DNA of 5,965 nucleotides, taken from NCBI GenBank assembly GCA_937890875.1, contig CALAEB010000440.1, positions 1 through 5,965 on the forward strand, given 5' to 3'. Source of the stretch: an uncultured Anaerolineaceae bacterium. GTDB taxonomy: Bacteria; Chloroflexota; Anaerolineae; Anaerolineales; Anaerolineaceae. The translations under genes were made by a program, and so were the position numbers. The notes under the pieces were generated by a model. It was not told where the DNA came from. It worked only from the letters and a program-made list of their open reading frames with translations, and ran no database searches. This document shows, one piece after another, positions 1 through 5,965 of this stretch. Position 1 is the stretch's first letter. Every line of letters begins with the position of its first letter.

Positions 1-52
1 CATAAACCGGTATGACTTTTGCTGCCGGCAGCAAAAGTCATACCGGTTTATG
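1..52. repeat. Perfect 52-bp palindrome at the window edge, probable assembly fold-back
   Basis: Bases 1-26 are the exact reverse complement of bases 27-52, with no mismatch and no loop; the centre lies between 26 and 27 in the GCC|GGC context. The right arm reads naturally as coding sequence continuous with the gene that follows (A-A-K-V-I-P-V-Y-V), while the left arm carries an in-frame TGA at 13-15 that would close that frame. A loopless perfect palindrome located exactly at the start of the sequence is what a chimeric or self-folded contig end produces, so the left 26 bases are probably not genomic neighbours of the gene. A real cruciform or operator is possible but less likely. Confidence 0.9.
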
Positions 53-705
53 TGTCCGCAGTTCCCTCCGGCGGTGTTTCCAGTCCGGATGAGACGCTTT
101 TCTTCCTGGATATCCTTTATCTGAAATCGGAAAATGGGTTGATCTCCGAAAACATGATCTCGTTGCGGCCGCGATTCTATAACCCGCTGGACGGCAGCCT
201 TGAATTTGTGTTGGATTTTGCAGATCCCGCAATCCTGGAGGATGGTTCTGCCGTTTTTGAACGGTTTGCGGAGATGGTACGGATTGAGCGGATGACAATC
301 TGTTATGCCGGGGACCCGGCCATTGCCGCCTCTGAAATGGTTTATCAGCCGGAAAACCTGCACTATCCGCTGTATCTTGTCACGCTCATCGAACAGACGC
401 TCCAGGCAGCGCCTGACAGGCTTTCGTTTGAAGCCGCTGTCGGCCTGGAATCCACAAATACAAATTTCGATATCTTTTGCTCTCAACCGGTTTATCAGCT
501 GAACTGTTATCCGGATTTGTCTGACACTGCTGCGCCGGAATCAATGGCTCCCGGATGTTGGGGAAACCTGAACACCGGATTAACTTTCAATCCATCTATC
601 TCCGCGTCGCCGGTCATCAGTCCGCGCTGTTATTTATTCGGGATTAACCGCCAGTCGGGCTATGATCAATTATGGCTGAGCGATTCGGAAAATGATGGCC
701 TTTAA
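19..705 (+). CDS. Hypothetical protein, 5' end missing
   Basis: I do not recognise this protein. The open frame runs to a TAA at 703-705. The first in-frame start-like codon is a TTG at 19 inside the terminal palindrome with no Shine-Dalgarno sequence before it, so the true N-terminus almost certainly lies outside the window and only codons from about 28 onward can be trusted. The visible part (about 225 residues) is acidic, with many short hydrophobic/aromatic alternations suggesting beta structure. It has no obvious membrane helix and no motif I can assign. There are five cysteines (about residues 95, 154, 163, 180 and 204 counted from base 19); four fall in the last 75 residues beside a Gly/Asn/Ser/Pro-rich stretch, which would fit an exported disulphide-bearing domain. 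That is only an inference, because any signal peptide would be in the missing part. It is separated from the downstream cyclase operon by 229 bases and probably transcribed independently. Confidence 0.6.
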   Translation: MLPAAKVIPVYVSAVPSGGVSSPDETLFFLDILYLKSENGLISENMISLRPRFYNPLDGSLEFVLDFADPAILEDGSAVFERFAEMVRIERMTICYAGDPAIAASEMVYQPENLHYPLYLVTLIEQTLQAAPDRLSFEAAVGLESTNTNFDIFCSQPVYQLNCYPDLSDTAAPESMAPGCWGNLNTGLTFNPSISASPVISPRCYLFGINRQSGYDQLWLSDSENDGL

Positions 706-710
706 TCGAT

Positions 711-740
711 AATTCGAAAGAAATATCCGTATTTCGAATT
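711..740 (+). other. Small inverted repeat after the hypothetical gene
   Basis: Perfect 9-base arms (AATTCGAAA at 711-719 and TTTCGAATT at 732-740) enclose 12 bases, which can themselves fold in part (GAAAT 720-724 with ATTTC 731-735 as an alternative pairing). It starts five bases after the TAA of the hypothetical gene, so it may help end that transcript or protect its 3' end. No T-run follows (the next bases are CCTGTGG) and the stem is A/T-rich, so it is not a convincing intrinsic terminator. A protein-binding site is equally possible. Confidence 0.35.
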
Positions 741-788
741 CCTGTGGAAACGCTGCCCGCAAGCATTTTGGAGTTTTATTGTAAAATG

Positions 789-803
789 TTTTGTCAGACA
801 AAA
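789..803. promoter_or_regulatory. Operator-like palindrome, GntR/FadR-type pattern
   Basis: TTTTGTCAGACAAAA is a perfect 7+1+7 palindrome. Its core GTCAGAC matches the general GTC-N-GAC shape bound by some GntR-family (FadR-like) dimers; that is family knowledge, and no such regulator is seen in the window. It touches the first base of the candidate -35 box, where a bound repressor would block transcription of the cyclase operon. The small size means chance occurrence in A/T-rich DNA cannot be excluded. Confidence 0.35.
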
Positions 804-831
804 TGAGAAAACTTGATTTTCAGTGTATACT
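803..831 (+). promoter_or_regulatory. Candidate sigma70-type promoter of the cyclase operon
   Basis: ATGAGA at 803-808 (4 of 6 to the -35 consensus) and TATACT at 826-831 (5 of 6 to the -10 consensus) are separated by exactly 17 bases. Transcription would start near 838, giving an untranslated leader of about 97 bases before the GTG at 935. The stretch is A/T-rich and lies in the only long gap upstream of the two cyclases, so it is the natural place for their promoter. I found no cyclic di-GMP riboswitch signature in the leader. Confidence 0.45.
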
Positions 832-922
832 GGTCCGGATATTTAAGAAACTGATTGGTGAAATCCGCTGATATTCGAATTTGCTTCCCCTTCAAAAAAA
901 TATGATTTGCAGAAAATTTTAA

Positions 923-928
923 AAAGGA
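923..928 (+). promoter_or_regulatory. Ribosome-binding site that fixes the GTG start at 935
   Basis: AAAGGA at 923-928 lies six bases before the GTG at 935-937. The ATG at 928-930 is in another frame and closes after four codons. The GTG opens a frame encoding a short polar tip followed by a strong membrane helix, as in the paralog, so this is the intended start of the first cyclase and it places the amber codon at codon 50. Confidence 0.65.
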
Positions 929-934
929 TGTATT

Positions 935-1084
935 GTGCTTGATCAAATTGTGAACAGAGTTGTTTTTCTGTATTACTTTATATTTATTGGATTAATTCTC
1001 TTTTTGATTTGGGTTCAGTCAGCTTTCCCTGATGGTGCTGTCACTACTATGCAATCAGGATATGAAGTCGTTTCATTTAATTAG
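935..1084 (+). pseudogene. N-terminal portion of the first cyclase, ending at an in-frame TAG
   Basis: Starting at GTG 935 the frame encodes 49 residues and then meets TAG at 1082-1084. The peptide has a short polar tip, a hydrophobic helix at about residues 9-30 (V-V-F-L-Y-Y-F-I-F-I-G-L-I-L-F-L-I-W) and the beginning of the extracytoplasmic domain. It lines up with residues 1-49 of the downstream paralog: both have Q-x-A-F after the helix and S-F-N just before the break. The paralog has Asp50 and then G-W; here there is TAG and then G-W. The frame after the stop (1085 onward) is the same and continues uninterrupted to 2662, so this piece and the next entry are one gene split by one codon. 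As written, it would yield only a single-pass 49-residue membrane peptide unless the TAG is read through, recoded or a sequencing error. Confidence 0.8.
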
Positions 1085-1129
1085 GGCTGGGAATATGAGA
1101 GTGACGGGGTCTGGTCTGAAATCGAGGAT

Positions 1130-2662
1130 TTGCCTGCGAAACTGAAATTGCCGGGACAGCAGGAACTTGTTCTTTCCAATCGGCTGCCATCTTTCCAATC
1201 GGAAGATTCCGTCCTGTCTTTTATCACATATCACCAGGAACTTCTTGTTTTTATTGATAATCAATTGGTATATACATTGGATTCCTCACGGGATCCGCTG
1301 AAAAAAACACCGGGAAACGTTCTCAACCGGATCAGTTTGGATGCTTCCCAGCAAGGAAAAACCATCAGAATCCATTTTCGGTCCGTTTATCCGGACTTAT
1401 TGGGAACAATCAGCCCTTTTTTTATCGGGAGTTGGTTTGATATGGTTAAGAAAATTATTAAAGATTCCGCTATTGCTTTTTTGACCTGTATATCGATCCT
1501 GATTATCGGGCTTGCCAATCTGCTGCGGAGTGTTGTTTTCAGATCGGAATTTGGTATTAATTCCAGACTTCTCTATCTCGGTCTGTTTGCTATTTTGTTT
1601 GCCATCGTCTCTGTCGGAAATACGAGTTTAATCCTGCTTTCATTCAGCAATCTGTTCTCCCTGTCATATTTCATTTATTTCGGGTATCTTCTCCTGCCGT
1701 TTCCCGGGCTTATGTATGTCAGTGACATCTTTGCCGGCAGAAAAAGCAAGTTAATTCGTTCCGCCTGCGATTTGAGTCTTGCGGTCATCGTTATTTCGCT
1801 GTTTCTGTTGATAAGCGGAATTGCGGATTTGCGGGAATCGCGGGCGCTGGTGCACTTAACATATATTTTCGGCGTATCGACAGTTGCGATTGAAATATTC
1901 CGCAAAAAGAGTAATCCGAAATTCAGGGGCAGATACAGCAGACCGGTTTACTTTCTGAGTTTTCTTTTTTTGATTGTTGCGATTTTGTTGGATATTGCGC
2001 GATATTACCTGTTTAAAAATGTGGATGCAACCTTTCTCTTTCGGATTGTGCTGGCCGTCTGTCTCATAATTCTGAGCATTGAAACAGAAAAAGAAAATCA
2101 GAGCATGATCGTGTCCGGAATGGATGCGGACGAAGTTCGAAAGGTCGTCTATACAGACGGATTAACCGGGATTTGGAACCGGACCGCATTCACTGAAAAT
2201 TTAGCCGGGATTCCTGCAAGCGATTTTTTGCACTATCGGCTGGTTATGATGGATTTAAATTCGCTGAAAAGTGTCAACGACAAATTCGGTCATTCCGCTG
2301 GTGATATTTATATTATGAACAGCGCTCACTTGATTCAGGATTCATTTGCGCAGCATGGCGTAACCTACCGGCTCAGCGGGGATGAATTCTGCAGCCTGCT
2401 GAAAAATTGTTCCGAGCGCGAATTTGGGGAGGCGGCAAAGGAAATTGAAGCCGGGCTCGACAGACTCAGCAAAAATTCACCTTTCAAGTATTCAATTGCT
2501 TTGGGAGATGCCGTCTTTGACCCTCTTCAGGATAATGATTTGATGCGTACATTGGCTCGCGCAGATTTGGTCATGTACCAGCATAAGCGGGAAATGAAAG
2601 CAACGAGCCGCGATGGGGAACGATCGCTGACAGATCTTAGACGAATGAAGACCGGGAATTGA
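1130..2662 (+). CDS. Membrane diguanylate cyclase (SGDEF), first of a tandem pair; start lost to an upstream amber codon
   Basis: Predicted to condense two GTP into cyclic di-GMP at the inner face of the membrane. The full gene would be 935-2662 (575 codons including TAG at codon 50, plus stop); from 1130 the open part is 510 residues. In that numbering: the rest of an extracytoplasmic domain to about 105 (F-x-T-Y-H-Q, V-F-I-D-N-Q-L-V-Y and K-T-P-G-N are shared with the paralog and recall carbohydrate-binding-like sensor folds); about seven membrane helices (114-132, 146-165, 175-197, 212-229, 239-257, 273-291, 302-317); then a GGDEF domain from about 340 with Y-T-D-G-L-T-G-I-W-N-R, D375-L-N-S-L-K, N383-D, G-H-x-x-G-D, and the signature S416-G-D-E-F. 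The inhibitory RxxD site is absent (A-Q-H-G at 407-410). SGDEF replaces GGDEF, a variant often still active. The TTG at 1130 is a poor start: its GAGGA sits one base away, and it would drop the first helix and part of the sensor. The authentic start is GTG 935. The last 20 residues form a polar tail absent from the paralog. Confidence 0.75.
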   Translation: MPAKLKLPGQQELVLSNRLPSFQSEDSVLSFITYHQELLVFIDNQLVYTLDSSRDPLKKTPGNVLNRISLDASQQGKTIRIHFRSVYPDLLGTISPFFIGSWFDMVKKIIKDSAIAFLTCISILIIGLANLLRSVVFRSEFGINSRLLYLGLFAILFAIVSVGNTSLILLSFSNLFSLSYFIYFGYLLLPFPGLMYVSDIFAGRKSKLIRSACDLSLAVIVISLFLLISGIADLRESRALVHLTYIFGVSTVAIEIFRKKSNPKFRGRYSRPVYFLSFLFLIVAILLDIARYYLFKNVDATFLFRIVLAVCLIILSIETEKENQSMIVSGMDADEVRKVVYTDGLTGIWNRTAFTENLAGIPASDFLHYRLVMMDLNSLKSVNDKFGHSAGDIYIMNSAHLIQDSFAQHGVTYRLSGDEFCSLLKNCSEREFGEAAKEIEAGLDRLSKNSPFKYSIALGDAVFDPLQDNDLMRTLARADLVMYQHKREMKATSRDGERSLTDLRRMKTGN

Positions 2663-2663
2663 A

Positions 2664-4340
2664 ATGAAGAGGATTCGGCTTCAGTATACAACTTCGGAAA
2701 AAATTTATTTCACACTTTTGTTCCTGATTATTTTGTTTCTTATTGGGATTCAGGCAGCGTTTCGCCCGGATCAGATCTTGACTCGGAAGGTTGATGAAAG
2801 GTCGTTCAATGATGGGTGGACTTATCTGAGAAATGATATCGTAACCGCTGTAGATAACCAGTTTCCGCAAACTTTGCCGGCGCCGGGGCAAAGTGAAATC
2901 ATATTAACCAACATGCTCCCGTCTGTGAAGACAGAAGACATGGTTCTGGCGTTTTTCACTTATCATCAGTTGGTAGCAGTCTATATTGATGATACGCTGG
3001 TCTATCAATTGGATTCGGACGGGGATCCTCTGCGAAAAACACCGGGAATCGTATGGAACCGAATTGATATTTCCGCTGAACAGCTGGGGAAAGAAATCGA
3101 GATTCATTCCCGGCCCGCCTTTCAAGATGTGCTGGGTTATGTCACCGGTTTCAGGATTGGAAACCGGTTTGATATTTTTAAAGCGGAAACGATGAAAATC
3201 ATTGAACCTCTTTTTATCTGCATTGGGATTTTTATGATCGGGATTATGCTTTTCGGATGGATGGTTATCCTGTGGGAACAAATCACCAATCGTCGGAGAA
3301 TTTTTTATATCAGTCTTTTTGCGATGTTGTTCGCAGTCTGGTCTTTTTCGGAGACGGTCATTCCGCAAATCTTTTTCAATGCGTCTGTTATTTTTTATTA
3401 CATCAATTATGTCGGATTGCTGTTAATTCCTTTTCCTTCGTTGTTTTATATTCGGGAAACTTTTCTCAGTGGAAAGAAATGGATGATTAATAGCGCCTTA
3501 CTTCTGAATCTGGCGATCCTCTGCATTGAAATCGGGCTTCATGTTTCAGGGATCTCCAATTTTCGCTCCTTATTGTTCTTGACCGTTATTGCATGGTGCT
3601 ATACCTTATTTGTCTTCCTGGTGATGATGTTCGAAAATGCAAAACTTAAACCGCCTCGCGGCAGAATTCAGTTTTGGATCTATCATGCGTCAACCGTTAT
3701 TATTATTCTGATTGCATTGATGGAACTTATCTTTTTCTACCGGAATGATTTCTTGGACGGTTCATTGTCTTTCCGGCGGTTCATCTTGTTTTATTTCCTG
3801 ATATTCGGATACGCGGAAAATTGGAAAAGCGCAGCGCTGATGGAACGGGGCGTTCAATTGGAGGTTCTGAAAAGAATGTCGTATACCGATGTGCTTACCT
3901 CGATAAAAAACCGTGCGGCATTCAAAGAGGCTATCGCTTTTATTGCCCGAGTGCACTATCCGCGGTACAGACTGGTTATGATGGATTTAAATGATTTAAA
4001 AAAGGTAAATGATCATCTGGGTCATTTAATCGGAGACCAATATGTTATCGATTCCGCTGCTTTGATCAGCAGCGCTTTTGCGAAATATGGCGAAAGTTAC
4101 CGCCTGAGCGGCGACGAATTTTGCAGTGTGCTGAAAGACTGCAATGACCGGGCGTACCAGAATTGCCTTATGCGGCTGAACCAGGATATGGCGGAAATGA
4201 GCAGAACGGCGGAATTTAATTACAGTATTGCCTGCGGGGATGCGTTTTTTGATCCGATGCGGGATCAGGACCTGATGGATACATTAAAACGGGCTGACTT
4301 GAATATGTACAAGGAAAAACAGAAAATGAAAAGCAAGTGA
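2664..4340 (+). CDS. Membrane diguanylate cyclase (SGDEF), second of the tandem pair, intact
   Basis: A 558-residue predicted cyclic di-GMP synthase. Order: N-terminal membrane helix (about 14-33); extracytoplasmic beta-type domain (about 34-180) with F-N-D-G-W at 48-52, T-Y-H-Q, V-Y-I-D-D and K-T-P-G-I; about seven membrane helices (181-204, 212-230, 242-264, 277-296, 303-322, 336-358, 372-391); a linker of only 15 residues or so; and a GGDEF domain from about 405 with Y-T-D-V-L-T-S-I-K-N-R, D441-L-N-D-L-K, N449-D, G-H-x-x-G-D and S482-G-D-E-F. The catalytic-loop Asp/Glu are kept. No RxxD inhibitory site precedes the loop (A-K-Y-G in its place), so product inhibition through that site is unlikely. 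The ATG lies one base after the upstream TGA, with only a weak purine stretch as ribosome-binding site, which implies translational coupling to the first cyclase. Helix count, sensor domain and motifs are collinear with that gene, so the pair is a tandem duplication. The signal sensed is unknown. The 3' end is overlapped by the terminator stem. Confidence 0.88.
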   Translation: MKRIRLQYTTSEKIYFTLLFLIILFLIGIQAAFRPDQILTRKVDERSFNDGWTYLRNDIVTAVDNQFPQTLPAPGQSEIILTNMLPSVKTEDMVLAFFTYHQLVAVYIDDTLVYQLDSDGDPLRKTPGIVWNRIDISAEQLGKEIEIHSRPAFQDVLGYVTGFRIGNRFDIFKAETMKIIEPLFICIGIFMIGIMLFGWMVILWEQITNRRRIFYISLFAMLFAVWSFSETVIPQIFFNASVIFYYINYVGLLLIPFPSLFYIRETFLSGKKWMINSALLLNLAILCIEIGLHVSGISNFRSLLFLTVIAWCYTLFVFLVMMFENAKLKPPRGRIQFWIYHASTVIIILIALMELIFFYRNDFLDGSLSFRRFILFYFLIFGYAENWKSAALMERGVQLEVLKRMSYTDVLTSIKNRAAFKEAIAFIARVHYPRYRLVMMDLNDLKKVNDHLGHLIGDQYVIDSAALISSAFAKYGESYRLSGDEFCSVLKDCNDRAYQNCLMRLNQDMAEMSRTAEFNYSIACGDAFFDPMRDQDLMDTLKRADLNMYKEKQKMKSK

Positions 4341-4372
4341 TCCGGCTTATGCCGGATCACTTGCTTTTCATT
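4325..4372. terminator. Bidirectional hairpin terminator between convergent genes, overlapping the cyclase stop codon
   Basis: A perfect 22-base stem (4325-4346 with 4351-4372) closes on the loop TTAT (4347-4350). The stem core is TGATCCGGC/GCCGGATCA and its outer part is A-rich on the left and T-rich on the right (TTGCTTTTCATT), so it gives a G/C stem leading into U-rich RNA when read from either strand. The TGA of the second cyclase (4338-4340) and its last four sense codons (M-K-S-K) lie inside the left arm. The reductase stop on the other strand is 10 bases beyond the right arm. The placement between converging genes fits a shared terminator. Confidence 0.85.
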
Positions 4373-4381
4373 GTTACGCTC

Positions 4382-5965
4382 TCAGCATTCGCTGTATCCA
4401 CAGCTGTAACATTTCCGGCAGCCTTCTTCATTGACGACAGATGCCTGCCCGCATTCCGGGCAAAGATCGCCGATCCGAAGCATTGGTGCGTGAACCGGTT
4501 CGATCTTTTTTTGGGCCGGCGTTTCTTCTTCGGCAGGCTGCGGGTCTGAGTCTGGGAAATAATGCTCTTTCCGCTCATTCAGATATTCCGCCAGAACCTG
4601 TGCCAGCCCGTCCGGAAGCGAACGGACACGGGAAGCACCGAACCCGAGACTCCGGCCTCCGCCGATGTCACGAAGCTGTTCTTCCAGGTCGGCTAATCTT
4701 TCAACTGGTTCAACCGGAGAAGCTATGCGCAGGTTATAGGAGATTAAACGTCCAAGCGCTTCCGAAATCGCGGAGGTTTCCGAACCGGCTTTTGCCGTAT
4801 TAATAAATACTTCAAAAGGCTGATTGCCGCCGTTTTCATTGATAGTGACAAAGGCCCTGCCGAGCGGGGTTTCCGCACGATAAGTAAATCCATGCAGTGC
4901 CCGCGGCCGCGGCTTTTTGCTTTCGTGCCACAGCCTCATCTGTTCCTCGGAGGAATCCGCAGCGGAGGGCGACGCGGCGTTTTTCTGCCCGACAATCTCA
5001 TTTTTCTTTTCAGCGGTGGATATTGTTTCCAGAACCACCTTCTCCCGGGATCCGGTTACATAAACGGTGATCCCTTTGCAGCCCAGTTTCCAGGCGAGCT
5101 GGTACGCGACGGCAACATCCTCCGGTTCCGTTCCGGCCGGGAAGTTCACTGTTTTGGAAAGGCTGTTATCGACAAAAACCTGCAGCGCGGCCTGCATCAG
5201 CACATGCTCTTCCGCGGTGATGTCGGACGAAACAACGAAAACATCCCGGATCAACTGCGGCACTTCTTCCACAGTCTGGCAGGTGCCGTTTTGCATAACG
5301 GACTCGACAACTTCAGAAATTTTTTCTTTTTCCAGCCCCGAGTTCAGCAGTGCTTTTTCAAACAATGGACTGGCATAAGTCAGTAGGACATCTTTCCCGT
5401 TATCATTCATGTGGCGGATATAAGCCAGGGCAAAAGCCGGCTCGCAGCCATACCCTTCGCAGCCGGTTACGGTCGCGATGGTTCCGGTCGGCGCAATGGT
5501 CGTCTGCGCCGCGTTTCGAATACCGTGGATTTTGATTTCCTGCAGAATTTCGTTCCAGTCAAGCTCGGGCCGCTTCCAGTCGTGCCGATAAGGATTTAAC
5601 GGCGTCGGAATCTGCCAGGCGACATTTTGCGGATCGTAGATCGAACCGGAAATTTCCGGAAATGCGCCGCGCGCTTTCGCCAACTCGATGCTTGTTTTCA
5701 TCGCGTAGTATCGGACGAATTCCATCACCTGGGCTGCAAATTCCTGCCCGGTTTCCGATCCGTAGCGGATTCCGGCTGAAAACATCAGATCGGCCAGCCC
5801 CATAATGCCCAAACCGATTCTGCGCGCCCGCATGGCCGCTTCTTTCAGCTGTGGGACTGCCGGAACATAGGCATTCACTTCCACAACATCATCCAGGAAG
5901 CGGGTGGCGTTTATCGTGGTTTCTTTCAATTTTTCCCAGTCCACAGAGCCGTCGTCGAGCGTATG
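4382..5965 (-). CDS. nrdJ: Adenosylcobalamin-dependent (class II) ribonucleotide reductase, C-terminal part, 5' end outside the window
   Basis: Reduces ribonucleotides to deoxyribonucleotides in the cytoplasm using a radical generated from coenzyme B12, so it works without oxygen. The frame is open through the right edge: the visible 527 residues begin H-T-L-D-D-G-S-V-D-W-E-K-L-K, and a GTG at 5944 is not the real start. Visible landmarks (counted from the edge): R-R-I-G-L-G-I-M-G-L-A-D-L-M near 48-61; the phosphate-binding A-P-T-G-T-I at 158-163, followed by G-C-E-P-A-F-A-L-A-Y; S-K-T-V-N-F-P-A-G-T near 270-279; L-G-C-K-G-I-T-V-Y at 294-302; a TSCPD domain around 352-460 (T-P-L-G-R-A-F-V-T-I-N, then G-R-S-L-G-F-G and R-S-L-P-D-G); and a C-terminal Cys cluster (residues 502, 505, 516, 519, 522, 527) ending C-Y-S-C-G-Y-S-E-C that should bind zinc and/or shuttle electrons to the active site. 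The catalytic Cys-Asn-Glu-Cys region (N-P-C-G-E motif) lies upstream, outside the window. TGA stop at 4382-4384. Convergent with the cyclases and functionally unrelated to them. Confidence 0.93.
   Translation of the reverse strand, partial: HTLDDGSVDWEKLKETTINATRFLDDVVEVNAYVPAVPQLKEAAMRARRIGLGIMGLADLMFSAGIRYGSETGQEFAAQVMEFVRYYAMKTSIELAKARGAFPEISGSIYDPQNVAWQIPTPLNPYRHDWKRPELDWNEILQEIKIHGIRNAAQTTIAPTGTIATVTGCEGYGCEPAFALAYIRHMNDNGKDVLLTYASPLFEKALLNSGLEKEKISEVVESVMQNGTCQTVEEVPQLIRDVFVVSSDITAEEHVLMQAALQVFVDNSLSKTVNFPAGTEPEDVAVAYQLAWKLGCKGITVYVTGSREKVVLETISTAEKKNEIVGQKNAASPSAADSSEEQMRLWHESKKPRPRALHGFTYRAETPLGRAFVTINENGGNQPFEVFINTAKAGSETSAISEALGRLISYNLRIASPVEPVERLADLEEQLRDIGGGRSLGFGASRVRSLPDGLAQVLAEYLNERKEHYFPDSDPQPAEEETPAQKKIEPVHAPMLRIGDLCPECGQASVVNEEGCRKCYSCGYSEC

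Noticed and set aside
813..818. TTGATT as the -35 box for TATACT at 826-831
   Set aside because: The spacing is only 7 bases; ATGAGA at 803-808 with a 17-base spacer is the better pairing.
838..934. Cyclic di-GMP riboswitch in the leader of the cyclase operon
   Set aside because: None of the conserved GEMM-type stretches is present; only a weak 5-base pairing (836-840 with 863-867) is visible.
1130..1132. TTG as the true start of the first cyclase
   Set aside because: GAGGA ends one base before it, too close for normal initiation, and starting here loses the first membrane helix and part of the sensor domain that the paralog keeps; GTG 935 has a properly spaced ribosome-binding site.
2904..3368. 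154-codon open frame opposite the second cyclase
   Set aside because: Antisense to the conserved sensor and membrane region of the cyclase, low-complexity polar translation, no ribosome-binding site evidence.
4337..4549. Small + strand gene after the second cyclase
   Set aside because: It starts inside the terminator hairpin and then runs antisense to the Cys-rich end of the reductase; no independent support.
4892..5386. Long open frame opposite the reductase gene
   Set aside because: It lies wholly antisense to clearly recognisable reductase sequence, and its translation shows no domain; it is a by-product of codon bias.
1..5965. CRISPR array, tRNA/rRNA, insertion sequence, phage or defence system
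   Set aside because: No regularly spaced repeats, no cloverleaf or rRNA-like stretch, no transposase or integrase motif, and the recognisable genes are signalling and nucleotide metabolism; I see no novel multi-gene system beyond the cyclase pair.

Overview
The window carries four protein-coding units: a 5'-truncated gene of unknown function (+), two tandem paralogous membrane diguanylate cyclases (+), and the 3' two thirds of a vitamin B12-dependent (class II) ribonucleotide reductase (-). It looks like ordinary bacterial chromosome of middling G+C. I see no insertion sequence, phage gene, CRISPR array, tRNA or rRNA. The reductase C-terminus (TSCPD domain plus Cys ribbon) and the cyclase architecture (extracytoplasmic beta-type domain, multi-TM region, SGDEF cyclase) suggest an anaerobic lineage such as Anaerolineae (Chloroflexota) or Clostridia. 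This assignment is family recollection, not a search, and is weak.

Layout. Bases 1-52 are a mathematically perfect 52-base palindrome lying over the first readable codons of the unknown gene; it looks more like a fold-back at a contig end than biology. The unknown gene ends at 705. Bases 706-934 hold a small hairpin, an operator-like palindrome and a plausible sigma70-type promoter. The first cyclase gene begins at a GTG at 935 with a good ribosome-binding site, but its frame is broken by a TAG at 1082-1084, after which the same frame stays open to 2662. The second cyclase gene starts one base after the first one's stop and is intact (2664-4340). A 22-bp perfect stem with a 4-base loop (4325-4372) overlaps the second cyclase's last codons and separates it from the convergent reductase gene (stop at 4382-4384), which runs off the right edge.

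How they work together. The two cyclases appear to form one translationally coupled operon and to be an old tandem duplication. Both would turn an extracytoplasmic signal into cyclic di-GMP, and both lack the RxxD inhibitory site. The reductase is an unrelated convergent housekeeping gene. The most interesting point is the single amber codon in the upstream cyclase. It falls exactly at codon 50, where the intact paralog has Asp50 in an otherwise matching F-N-x-G-W context, so the gene is a very recent nonsense allele, a base-call error, or a read-through or recoded amber codon.
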